Assembly (NCBI RefSeq): GCF_029407905.1
Contig: NC_073646.1
Coordinates: 17,254,001 to 17,318,000 of the forward strand
Source: Bubalus kerabau
Lineage: Eukaryota > Chordata > Mammalia > Artiodactyla > Bovidae
DNA: 64,000 nucleotides
Reading direction: 5' to 3'
The notes under the pieces: model-generated
The model's database searches: none
What the model was told of the DNA's origin: nothing
Seen by the model: only the letters and a program-made list of their open reading frames with translations
Shown here: positions 54,546-64,000 of the stretch, one piece after another
How positions within the stretch are numbered: the stretch's first letter is position 1
How the letters are laid out: each line of letters begins with the position of its first letter
Made by a program: the position numbers and the translations under genes

Positions 54546-54864
54546 TTTATTTCTTTTATTTTTGTTGTGCTGTGTCTTTGTTGCTGTGTGGGCTTTTCTC
54601 TAGTTGCAGCGAGCAGGGGCTACTCTCTCATTGTGATGTATGGGCTTCTCATTGCAGTGGCAACTCTTGTTGTGGAGCATCGGCTCTAGTGTATGTGGGC
54701 TTCAGTAGTTGTGGCTCCCAGGCTCTAAAGCGCAGGCTCAGTAGTTGTGGTACATGGGCTTAGTTGCTCCTCAGCATGTGGGATCTTCCTGAACCAGGAA
54801 TCGAACCCATGTCGCCTTCCTTGGCAGGCAGATTCTTTACCACTGAGCCACCAGGTAAGCCTCT
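54546..54864 (-). mobile_element. CHR-type SINE
   Basis: Reversed tail and body (TGTGTGGGCTTTTCTCTAG, CTTAGTTGCTCCTCAGCATG) and head ending GAGCCACCAGGTAAGCC. Confidence 0.9.
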
Positions 54865-55500
54865 ATCATTTTTAATTTAGATGTTCAAATTATCCTGAAT
54901 TTAGCCAGTGGGAGCCCTTTCAGGCTAATTTCTCTTTCATTGAGATATGTTTCCATTCTTCCGAGGCACTCCATATTTTCTGATTAAAAAGAAAAAAGAA
55001 AGATGTTTGAGGTACATACTTTGTAATTTTCCTGTCCCAACCCTGGAATCAGCCATTTCTCCTGGGAGCCCTGGTAACTTTTAGTGGACAATGCTATTTA
55101 GAAACCAAGATCTGAGTATCAAGAGTGCTCCTTCCTCCTTGGATGTCATTCTTCAGTAGAGCAAATGCACTTTCAGCAAACATGGCATGGAAAGTCAGAC
55201 CAAAAGTTATCGGGCAGCTGTGACATCAACAGATGCCGAATTCAGTGCTGGAATCAAGGATCATCCTCCAAGAACAAGAGGTATTTGTTTTCAGCTGACC
55301 AGCATCCACTCCTCATTCTTCTGATAACAGCACCCTTTTTCCTTTTAGGAATTATCACTGCCTTCTGTGAACAGTCGCAGTGGGACTGTAAGTCGAGGTG
55401 TTCTAAACCTCTCCTCATATTCGAACCCATCCTCATATCCATATTCAATCCCTAAATTAGACAGGAGCCCCTGGACCCAGGAAGTATGTTAAAGAATACT

Positions 55501-56111
55501 GAGACAGGTGTGAGCATAAGAGGGTTTGCCCACACATCCAGAACTGACAGAGTCACATGCTCTAAGAGAGATTAAATGAACACCCCTTTCCATGGTCGGT
55601 TGGTTTCTTTCTTTGTGAAAACTTTTATCCTACACAGGTGAAAGCTACCCTGTCTTTGTAGAAAAACTCTGACACAATAGAGCCCATATTGAACTTCCTT
55701 CCCTAATTTTGGTTCTTAGGTTCATCCTTTCTACTTCATAGAATTCAGTTGTTTTGACAAATATCTAGATGGATAGTGATACATTTTTAGCTCCTTCCAA
55801 ATCCACACAACAGATAACCCTGCTTGTAAATCAGTGTTTTTTGTTTTTGTTTTTTTTTCCCTGAGAAAAAGCTTCTAAAACTTTGCTCATTTTATGTCCA
55901 TCCCTGCAGGGTTCCTTTATTTACTTGCTTGTTTTGTGTGGAGTGAAATTAAAGGCTGAAATCTTGATCATCACAACTCCAAAATTACAATATTTATTTA
56001 CCTCCCACTTTCCTTTTTTTGAATCCTTTTCCCCCTCCTCCTTCTTGTTATTTTCTAATCTCCAACATATGAGTGTTATGCAAAATGGTAGATGTGAATG
56101 AAAAGAATGAT
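55501..56111. other. Unassigned noncoding DNA
   Basis: No gene or clear repeat is seen; a T-rich run lies near 55,840. Confidence 0.4.
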
Positions 56112-56137
56112 GGAAGGGAGGGAGGGAGGGAGGGGGA
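56112..56137. repeat. (GGGA)n tract, G-quadruplex candidate
   Basis: GGAAGGGAGGGAGGGAGGG and further G runs give at least four G-triplets spaced by one base, the sequence pattern for a stable G-quadruplex on the plus strand. Confidence 0.8.
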
Positions 56138-56635
56138 AAGTGGGAGAAGGATCAAAGGAAGGAAGGTTCTTCTATTCCCCAGGGCTTCTTGATGTAAAAG
56201 CACCAAATGTTTTCTGTCTTTTGGTGCACGAGTTTTTTAGTCACCCAACACTTGGATACTAAATTCATTCATGTCTATAGATCTGGTCATCACGAAGCAC
56301 CATTTCTCTGGGGTGAATGGGGAGAAAGAGATACAAGGGTGCCAACCTGGTGGGGACCACTCATCACCTCTAAATGAACAACAGATTTGGATTTCAATAT
56401 GAGCATCGAGACTAAAAGTTATCATCATGGCTATTCCAGGAGACACCAACTGCCAGAGAGACTGAGGCTCCTCTCCCGGCCCTGCCCTTAGAAATCTGAC
56501 CTTACAGATGGGAGGAGTTTCAGTGTTGGCTGACAAGTTCAGCTATATGTGGAAAGAAAACAGCGAAGGGGAGGAAAAGGAAAAGCTGTAATCCATTTCC
56601 TGCAGTTTGGAGCAATAGACAGCCTTCCAATGAAT
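56138..56635. other. Unassigned noncoding DNA
   Basis: The 99-codon minus-strand frame at 56237-56536 has no recognisable domain. No repeat is recognised. Confidence 0.4.
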
Positions 56636-56855
56636 AAGGCATGCATGCTGAGTCGCTTCAGTTGTGTACGACTCTTTGAGACCCAATGGACAGTAGCCCA
56701 CCAGGCTCTTCTGTCCATGGGATTCTCCAGGCAAAAATACTGAAGTGGGTTGCAATTTCCTACTCCAGGGGATCTTCCCAACCCAGGGATCAAATCTGCA
56801 TCTCTTATGTCTCCTTCATTGGCAGGTGGGTTCTTTACCACTAGCTGCACCTGGG
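56636..56855 (-). mobile_element. Bov-tA SINE
   Basis: Reversed Bov-A body (GAGTCGCTTCAGTTGTGTAC, TGAAGTGGGTTGCAATTTCC) and head ending TAGCTGCACCTGGGAAAG. Confidence 0.9.
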
Positions 56856-57301
56856 AAAGTTTTCCAGTGCGGGGGAAGGGATTAATTAATTTCCTACTCA
56901 CTGAAGACACTTTTAGCTCATCAAACGTTTATTGAGGGGGAGGAGGTCAGTGCCATATGAGAAGGCAAAAATAAGCACGTTCTCACAGTTTTGCTCATGA
57001 AGGGGAAATGGCCACCTCTGGCCTGAGCAGCGTGACAGTTCTTACTCGTGTTGTGTCACGTTGACACCAATGGTGTGCTACAAGCCCTTCACAGTGCACT
57101 GCCAGGTTTTGGTCCTTGTGCAAACGTCATTCCTTTTTTCCTACAGCTGGACTACTTGCTGTTACAGTGAGTTCTGTCTGATTTCTGTTGAGCTGAATGG
57201 GCCAGCAAAACTTTAGAAGGTGGAGTTAAACTTGAAACAAGTAGATACAAGTGGAGCAAAACATCAAGAAAGCACCAAGAAAAGATACAATATTTACTAG
57301 A
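56856..57301. other. Unassigned noncoding DNA
   Basis: No feature recognised. Confidence 0.45.
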
Positions 57302-57468
57302 TTCTTGCTACTTAAAATGTGATCATCACACCTGCAGCATGGATATGACCTGGCCCTTTAGGAGAAATGCAGACTCTCCAGCCCCACCACAGACCTATTG
57401 AATCAGAATCTGCATAGTATCAACATCCCCACTGATTCATGTGCACATAAATATTTGAGAAGCCATAG
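57302..57468 (+). repeat. MER20-type nonautonomous hAT DNA transposon
   Basis: TTGCTACTTAAAATGTGATC, GAGAAATGCAGACTCTCCAG, CAGACCTATTGAATCAGAAT and ATATTTGAGAAGCCATAG follow MER20 end to end. Confidence 0.82.
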
Positions 57469-57478
57469 CTTAGAGTAT

Positions 57479-57754
57479 GGAGAAGGCAATGGCACCCTAC
57501 TCCAATACTCTTGCCTGGAAAATCCCATGGACAGAGGAGCCTGGTAGGCTACAGTCCATGGGGTAGCTAAGAGTCAGACACGACTGAGCGACTTCACTTT
57601 CACTTTTCACTTTCATGTCTTGGAGAAGGAAATGGCAACCCACTTCAGTGTTCTTGCCTGGAGAATCCCAGGGATGGGAGAGCCTGGTGAGCTGCCATCT
57701 CTGGGGTCGCACAGAGTCGGACACAACTGAAGTGACTTAGCAGCAGCAGCAGCA
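57479..57754 (+). mobile_element. Bov-A2 SINE
   Basis: Two Bov-A units joined by CACTTTTCACTTTCATGTC and ending in (AGC)n, flanked by the exact duplication CTTAGAGTAT (57469-57478 and 57755-57764). Confidence 0.95.
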
Positions 57755-57765
57755 CTTAGAGTATA

Positions 57766-57845
57766 TTGGGTTGGCAAAAAAGTTCGTTCAGATTTTTCTG
57801 TTATATCTTATGGGAAAAGCCAAATGAACTTTATGGCCAACCCAA
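57766..57845. mobile_element. Mariner-type MITE, 80-bp palindrome
   Basis: TTGGGTTGGCAAAAAAGTTC at the left pairs with GAACTTTATGGCCAACCCAA at the right, leaving a short AT-rich loop near 57,800-57,810. The ends, flanking TA and size fit a mariner-derived miniature element common in ruminants. A transcript would fold into a near-perfect hairpin. Confidence 0.85.
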
Positions 57846-57885
57846 TCGAAGACAATTCTCCTACGAATGTGTAAGATACCTTGGT

Positions 57886-58291
57886 GGACTTCCCTGATGG
57901 TACAGTAGATGGGAATCTGCCTACCGATGCAGGGAACATGGGTTCAATCCCTGGTCCGGGACGGTTCCACATGCTGCAGAGCAACTAAGCCCATGCATCA
58001 CAACTATTGAAGCCCTCACAGTCTAGGGCCTGCAAGCCACAACTACAGAGCCTGAGTGCCGTAACTACTGAAGCCCTTGCACCCTAGAGCCAGCAAGGTC
58101 CAACTACTGAGCCCATGTGCTACAGCTACTGAAGCCCATGCACCTACAGCTTGTGCTCCATAATGGGACAAGCCATCTCAATGAGAAGCCCTATGTATCG
58201 CCACTAGGGAGTAGCCCCATCCCGCCACAACTAGAGAAAGACTATGTGCAGTACTGAAGACACTGCAACCAAAAAAAATTTTTAAATAAAT
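57886..58291 (+). mobile_element. CHR-type SINE, full length (406 bp)
   Basis: Head GGACTTCCCTGATGGTACAG, many CACAACTA(C/T)-type body units and an A/T-rich tail. Flanks TAAGATACCTTGGT (57872-57885) and TAAGACCTTGGTC (58292-58304) are a diverged duplication. Confidence 0.9.
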
Positions 58292-58359
58292 ATAAGACCT
58301 TGGTCAGTGCATTAAGCGGGCCAAGGGCCATTGAAGGGTCAACAAAATGACTGTGTGCA

Positions 58360-58562
58360 TGTTAGTCGTGTGTTAGTCGCTCAGTCATGTCCAGCTGTTT
58401 GTGACCCCATGGGCTATAGTCCTCCAGCCTCCTATTTCCATGGAATTCTCCAGGCAAGAATACTGGATTGGAGAATCATTCCCTTCGATCTTCCCGACCC
58501 AGGAATCAAAACCGGGTCTCCTGTATTACAGGCAGATTCTTTACCGCCTGAGCTATGAGGGG
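58360..58562 (-). mobile_element. Bov-tA SINE
   Basis: Reversed body (CGCTCAGTCATGTCCAGCTG, CAGGCAAGAATACTGGATTG) and head ending CCTGAGCTATGAGGGGG. Confidence 0.9.
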
Positions 58563-58687
58563 GAAAATAACCAAGTGATTAGTAGATAAAATAGAACGGT
58601 GGCAGATAAAATATAATACAGCCTGTTCTGTGTGCCACCACGGTTTCTGATGTGTGGAAGAGCAGGCACAGCTCAGGCAGGCTGAGA

Positions 58688-58875
58688 ATTACTGTTTGCC
58701 CAGCACTTAGAGTATATCATCCTCTCTGATGGTCTCCACACCCCTGCCAGGGATGTAGCACAGGCTCCAGCGCCACCCCATTATACAGGTAGAGAGACTG
58801 AGGTTCTCAGAGGTGAAGTGACTGCCCAAAGGCACATGACTTCAGGGTTTACACACTGAATAGCTGGTTCTAGGA
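58688..58875 (+). repeat. MIR SINE relic
   Basis: CAGCACTTAGAGTATATCAT, CCCCATTATACAGGTAGAGA and GTGACTGCCCAAAGGCACAT follow the MIR consensus. Confidence 0.75.
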
Positions 58876-60602
58876 AGAGGGTCCTTCTACAGCTGCTTCC
58901 AACCACTGTGATAAGGACCAGGCAAGTTGTGAGACTCAAATGAAATCAGTGTGACAGGCATGTAAAGAAACAGTGTTAATCACCTATACTCTAATATGAA
59001 ATTTAAAGTTTTTTTTTAATTTTAAAATATTTTTAAAAGAAACAGGGTTTGTCTAGTGGGGAGTTAGGGAAAATAGGAAAGCTGACACAAGGCTAGAAGC
59101 TTCAGATATCAGATCCTGAGCTCTGGTTCCATGAAGACTCCAGCTACACTTTCGTATCTTTCTTAGGTACACAGGAGTGAGATGATGTCAACAGTCCAAC
59201 CCACTGAGACCCAGAAACCATCCAGGACATCATTTATCTCCCAAATCTAGGACGGGTGCCTTCTTTGGGCGATAATGGCCTATTTTCCTCCTCAGCAGGG
59301 TAACCAAACTTTCCTTCTCTCCAAGTGAGGTTGAAAAAACCCAGATTTAGGGCTTCTTGCTGATCTGAACTAACTTGAACAGAAAACCTGTTGTTCAGCC
59401 TTATTTCCTCTGCCGCCTGCCTAACCTGATTGTACTCACTTAAAAAGAAGTGCCCCGCAGAGAAACTGAAGAGCTTTGCTTAGAGTAATCAACAGAGATC
59501 TGGGGGCTGATGCAAACCCCCAGGAGACGTCTTCCCAACTGTGCCAGACTGCCTTTTGCTCACTCCTCTGGACATCATCTGTAAAGCTCTTGATCCCAAT
59601 GAGCTTCAATAAAAGGATCCTTGCAGATTCTGAGAAACAGGTAAGCTGGGGCAAAGCTGGGAGGCTAAGGGCACTGGGTAGGAAGGTCGCCCCCTATACT
59701 GTGGGCAGTGTGGGTTCGCACTTGTCTTGCCTTCCTTCTAGATCCACTACCTTCATGTAGAGGGCCAGTGTAGGACAAAAAGAAGCAGAATTCCTGGAAA
59801 AAAACACTCAATTAAACTTACTCAGTGTGTCATTGGTTCATTTCACATTACCTCCAGGATAAATGAGAAGTCAAAAGTCCCAAGAAGTCGTAGCCTTGAT
59901 TACCTGACATCCAATCATTGACTAGCTATGTTCAATGCAGCATGATACTAAAAAAAAAAAAGAAGAAGAAGAAGAATGAATAATATAATTTGGAAGCTTT
60001 CCTAGGCCTGTAGGATTAGGGTTAGCCACTGTTTTTCTCCCACAGAGAAGTGGACCATTTCTCATCATTCCCTGCTTCCACCCACCCCCACAATCAATGG
60101 TTTCCTCTGCTCATGTTTCAGAAAACAACAGTGTCAGCAAAGCAGGCACCACTCTAGGTATTGCAAACAAATAATTGATTATAAGTGTTTTGAGATAGGT
60201 GGAAGATCAATTGGAAAAGAGGGTCTGAGAAGCAAAAAGAAGAAGGGGTGATAACCTGATATTAGAAGCTGCTAATGCCCCGAGGTTGAACCCACGAATC
60301 TGCACCTAACGCTATGCATCTAATCACCTAGTGATGCCACTGCAGCCACTTCTCTATTTATCAAAGAGAGGCCGCCTCCACCAGGGCTAACACCACACAG
60401 AAGGGGCTGCCTCCACCTGGAATGCTGGAGTCTGGAATCACTCCACTTGCGCTGTTGCTACAGCGACAGAAATCTCCCTCCTTTCCCACCTTCTGATCTC
60501 CATCCAGTGCACCCTAATAGGAAGTCAGGTGGCAGGGGAACATAGGAAATGTAGTTTGCAAATTCCCAGCAGCAGCACTACAGAGCCAGTTACAGAAGAG
60601 AA
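58876..60602. other. Unique noncoding DNA
   Basis: No gene is supported. An (AAG)n run lies at about 59,949-59,975. The segment 59,400-59,650 has a TTCAATAAAAGGATCC phrase followed by GAAACAGGTAAGC, which resembles either an LTR end or an exon with a good 5' splice site; the text alone cannot decide. Confidence 0.4.
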
Positions 60603-60806
60603 GGTGCTGGCTCAGATGGTAAAGAAGCTGCCTGCAATGCAGGAGACCCAGGTTCAATCCCTGAGTTGGGAACATCCCCTGGAGAAGGGAATAGCTAACC
60701 GCTCCCATGTTCTTGCCTGGAGAATTCCGTGGACATAGAAGCCTGGTGGTCTACAATCCATGGGGTCTGCAAAGAGTCAGACACGACTGAGCGACTAATA
60801 AACAGC
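60603..60806 (+). mobile_element. Bov-tA SINE
   Basis: Head GCTGGCTCAGATGGTAAAG and body to CGACTGAGCGACTAATAAAC. Confidence 0.9.
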
Positions 60807-62009
60807 AACCAAGCTGTCTCAGGTCGACAGTGACACCTGGTGCCAGCAAAGGAAACAGCACGCCTCACCACCTTTATTCTATCTCTTCAGTAGCAGGAGA
60901 GGTAGGGGAACTGCACTTAACTCTAAGCTGCAAGTTGGGTTCAGATCCACTCTGCATGTGCTTGTGTGGAGAAGGAGCTGAAGGAGCATCAGCTACCCAG
61001 AAAATGCTTTTTTTTAACGGACAATAACATTGCAAGGAGGTGAACCGAACACACAGACACATTTGGGGAATCAGTTTGTATCATATCTGCTAATGTCCCG
61101 TTGTTTCACCCAATGTTTCACCATTCTCTGGGTGGTCAGGCTGTGCCACAGGACAGACTATATAACCTGATGACAGCTAAGGTTATAAAGCAGAAGAGGG
61201 TCACCCAAGGAAGAGACCATGCATGATTCAGTGTCACTGAAAACAGACCACAAGCACACCAGATTCAAGTGACTCAGCAGTGACTTGGAGCAAGAGAGGA
61301 GAGGGAGTGTTCACAAGAGGCAGCCCCATGCAATGTGCCAGCTGGCCAGGATCAGAGGATCCATAGCTGACGTAGCACACACCCTATGTCATGCTGTAGC
61401 ACAAGGACTCAACTCTTCCTCCTGGGGCCTGAAATACAGGGAGCTGGGGCATGCACGAGGGCCACTGATGCGCGCACTTAAGCAGAACAACGTTATACAC
61501 ATCAAGCCAGGAACAGAGAGACAGTCCTTCCCAAGGCCATAAACTCACTACAGGCTGTGAGAGCTCTTTGTCTCCCAGGTAACAGACTATACCAAGCTCA
61601 AACCCATTCTTATATGGCCAAGTAAGGGTCAAAAGACTGTGCCCAGAGACTGCTTTTCCCAACACCTGACATCCTGAGTGGGGAATCCACTGTGATCATC
61701 TATTACACTGCAAAGTCATATGGCAGAAGAACTGTGATGAACAATCGAACGGACCACAGCAAGTGGGTAACAAACTATATCTCTTTCATCTCTCTCTTCC
61801 TACCATCTGGTGCCAGAACCAGCGAAGACAGACGTCAGGCAGTGGTTATTGAAATAAACTGATTAACAGTGAAATGGAGCAATGTGAGACATAATACATA
61901 GCAGTGGTCAAGAGTTAGACCCTCAAGGACCTCAGCTCAATGCAAAATGAAAAAGCCACTTTAAAAACAGTTAGGTAGTTTTTTTTGTTTTGTTTTGTTT
62001 TTTAATAAA
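60807..62009. other. Unassigned noncoding DNA
   Basis: No repeat family is recognised. A (TTTTG)n run lies at 61,979-62,000. Opposed frames of 85-93 codons at 61,285-61,665 lack domain signals. Confidence 0.4.
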
Positions 62010-62505
62010 GATAGATGTAAACGTACCATTAGACCCAGCAATTCCATTTCTAGGAATCTGCCCAAAAGAAATAAAAACCTCCACATAAAGACACATGAAA
62101 AATGCCCAGGAAACAAAAATAGTCCAAATGCCTATCAATTGGTAAATGAATAAATAAACTGTGATATACCCATACAATGGAATACTCTTCAGTAATAAAA
62201 ATGAATGAACTACTAATACACACAACAACACAGACGTACCTTTGGCTAAATAAAAGAAGCCAGATAAAAAGACCATATATTTATGATTCCATTTACATGA
62301 AAAGACCAGAAAAAAATACATTTATAGAGACATACAGTAAATTAGTGTGTTGCCTGGAGCTAAAGATGGTAGTGGAGATTGAATTCAAATGAGCACAAAG
62401 GATTGTGGGAGCGGGTGATGGATTATAGAGATGGTTGCACAGTGTTTTAAATTTACTAAAAATCATTACAATATAAATTCAAATGAGTGAATTGTGATAA
62501 AATGA
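62010..62505 (+). repeat. Old L1 3' end
   Basis: ATTAGACCCAGCAATTCCAT, CATACAATGGAATACTCTTC and GATGGTTGCACAGTGTTTTA are L1 ORF2/3' UTR phrases in order. Confidence 0.82.
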
Positions 62506-62509
62506 AAGA

Positions 62510-62690
62510 GGAGCTGGATTCAAACCTTCACTGCACTTACTATCCATGTGACCTCGAGTGAATTATAGTGACATAACCTCTGTGAGCTTAAACTTCACTA
62601 TCTGTAAAATGGGGACCAAAGAGAGGGCTGTTGAGGGGTCAGTGAGATAATGCATCTTGTACCCCAGCACACAGAATGATAGGTGTCTGA
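62510..62690 (+). repeat. MIR SINE relic
   Basis: GGATTCAAACCTTCACTGCA, CATGTGACCTCGAGTGAATT and ATCTGTAAAATGGGGACC follow MIR. Confidence 0.8.
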
Positions 62691-63803
62691 GGAGTAGTTA
62701 TGAATTCTCCAGTCCCCCTATGCTTTTATAGGGAAATAACTCCCACGCAAACCCATACCAAGACCAAGGTCCAACTCCTGTTTGTATTTAAGTTGCCAGT
62801 TCACAGATACCCTTGGGAATATGTCAGTCTCTGTCTTATCCCCAAATCTCTGGTGCAGGAATTATTCAGAATATTTCTAGGCCAGAAATTACAATATGTT
62901 AACTTCACCTGCTTCACAGCTTCAGAAACTAAGGCTTTTCCAGAATGCTGTACTAAGATGCAAGAGCCTCTGAGCAAACACAAGCATTTTCTCTCCACTT
63001 TTTATTTTACATTTTTTAATAAAAAAAAAAAAAAAAAAAAAACTTGACTTAGCAGGTCTGTGCTGCCTGAAGCTGACAGATTCTATAAGCAAGTTGCAGA
63101 AAACATCCCAGCCTTTGCAATGAACTTGAGCAAAGAAGCAGCCACCGAGAAGGTGATTCACTTCGATGACAGCTTCCTGATGAGGGCTCAAACCAGCTGG
63201 AGGGTTGTTCAATTTACGACTTCACAAAAGACTCAATAAAAGTCATAAATTAAAGGACATGTGAGTGTTAGCACACCTCACAGAGTCAAAAGGTCTCAGA
63301 CGACAGAACACAAGGCTGGTAACTTCGATTTGGCTCAAGGTTTATCATTGACTCAGTGAAAGGCACAGCCCCTGTTTGCCAGGAATGTTTGTCATCCAGT
63401 GCAAACAGATGGCACCAAAGGATTGGGGGAGCCATTTCTCAGATTCCTTGGCCGTGGATTCATAGGCAGTGGCAGTGAGGAAAGGCTGCCTTCCTTAATA
63501 AATAAATCTTTGTGCTTTCAAAGTTGACCCTGGATAAGGATTCCTCTGGGAGTAACTGGCCATCTCCCCTTCCAAACTACCTAACTTTCCACCATTCAAT
63601 CAACTCTTGGAGCTGAAGGCTTTGTCTTCTAATACAATGCAAAACAGCTTCAGAACAGGCCACATGTACCTTCATTCAATCATTTAATAACTCTTACTAC
63701 TGTTATTACCAATATTAATAAAATTGATTCTGAGCTCACATTCCTTCCTGAAATAGCACAAATTTCAGGGTATTGCTGTGATGGTAAAGGCAAGGGTTAA
63801 GAA
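62691..63803. other. Unique noncoding DNA
   Basis: A run of about 22 A residues lies at 63,021-63,043; any source element is not recognised. The frames at 62700-63047 and 62922-63212 cross this run and are not credible genes. Confidence 0.45.
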
Positions 63804-63863
63804 GGGCAATGCCAAAGAATGTTCAAACTGCTGCACAACTGCACTTATTTCAAATGCTAGCAA
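63804..63863 (+). repeat. BovB fragment, about 60 bp
   Basis: AAGAAGGGCAATGCCAAAGA, GTTCAAACTGCTGCACAACT and CAAATGCTAGCAAAG match BovB RT coding sequence (compare 6,674-6,740). Confidence 0.8.
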
Positions 63864-64000
63864 AGAAAAGAAAGAAAGAAAATGAAGTCATTCAGTGTGT
63901 CTGACTCTTTGCGACCCCATGGACTGTAGCCTACCAGGTTCCTCCATCCATGGGATTTTCCAGGCAAGAATACTGGAGTGGGTTGCCATTTCCTTCTCCA
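63864..64000 (-). mobile_element. Bov-A/Bov-tA SINE, cut by the window end, after (AAAG)n
   Basis: An (AAAG)n stretch (63,864-63,883) leads into a reversed Bov-A body (CATTCAGTGTGTCTGACTC to TGGGTTGCCATTTCCTTCTC) that continues past the window. Confidence 0.88.

Larger units (their letters stand above)
53125..55500 (-). repeat. Old LINE 3' UTR (L1M-type), antisense, interrupted
   Basis: GAAAAGTTGTGAGAATGATA, AAAGCAAGTTGCAGATACTT, TCAGGTCAGTTGTTTTGCAC, ATCAGTATGGACCCATGGGC and GAAACCAAGATCTGAGTATC are the reverse complement of the 3' UTR family at 48,440-49,135, in matching reversed order. CHR SINEs at 53,235 and 54,546 interrupt it. The right limit is uncertain. Confidence 0.68.

Noticed and set aside
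61285..61665. Possible small gene on either strand
   Set aside because: Opposed short frames, no start context, splice site or domain evidence.
62700..63212. Frames of 115 and 96 codons on opposite strands
   Set aside because: Both cross the pure A run at 63,021-63,043 and gain length only from it; no domain is recognisable.
1..64000. CRISPR arrays, operons, bacterial or phage genes
   Set aside because: All recognisable content is of ruminant repeat origin; no direct-repeat/spacer pattern or prokaryotic gene organisation is present.

Overview
This window reads as intergenic or intronic DNA of a ruminant, almost certainly a bovid. The diagnostic signals are BovB (RTE-clade) LINEs, a ruminant L1 (L1_BT type), tRNA-Glu-derived Bov-tA and Bov-A2 SINEs, and CHR-type cetartiodactyl SINEs. 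The genus cannot be fixed from these alone; Bos is a reasonable guess. I find no host protein-coding gene, tRNA, rRNA or CRISPR array. Every long open frame I can explain belongs to a retrotransposon.

Layout. 1-8,470: an old L1 3' half cut into four pieces by a BovB (88-2,413, internally deleted, clean target-site duplication), a young 5'-truncated L1 (2,790-6,129, with an uninterrupted 984-codon reverse-transcriptase frame) and a second BovB (about 6,232-8,246) that itself carries a Bov-tA. 8,812-9,353: a MaLR-type LTR. 9,575-17,215: a decayed, nearly full-length old L1 interrupted by SINEs, a BovB with an inverted 5' part, and a larger BovB. 17,415-20,337: a second, broken young L1. 20,338-31,555: mostly unique sequence with MIR/L2 relics, SINEs, old L1 ends and a solo class I LTR (28,951-29,407). 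31,556-38,835: a nest in which an old LINE end holds a BovB, which holds a 6.2-kb defective endogenous gammaretrovirus-like provirus on the minus strand, which in turn holds a Bov-A2, three BovB pieces and a retrocopy. 38,850-43,550: nested SINEs and a 2.4-kb BovB. 43,560-49,455: old L1 pieces, a second MaLR LTR, SINEs and BovB. 49,516-51,330: a CHR SINE split by an L1 with a textbook 5' inversion. 51,335-55,500: old L1 pieces with SINEs and a 138-bp L1 stub. 55,500-64,000: mostly unique DNA with MIR, MER20, a mariner MITE hairpin and several SINEs.

The interest lies in the layered insertion history. Target-site duplications read directly from the sequence give the relative order of many events. 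They also show some less usual products: an endonuclease-deleted BovB with both ends, a BovB 5' inversion, a 61-bp tRNA-head SINE, a composite Bov-A/Bov-tA insertion, and a palindromic mariner hairpin resembling the source of a bovine microRNA family. I see no evidence for a new enzymatic or defence system.
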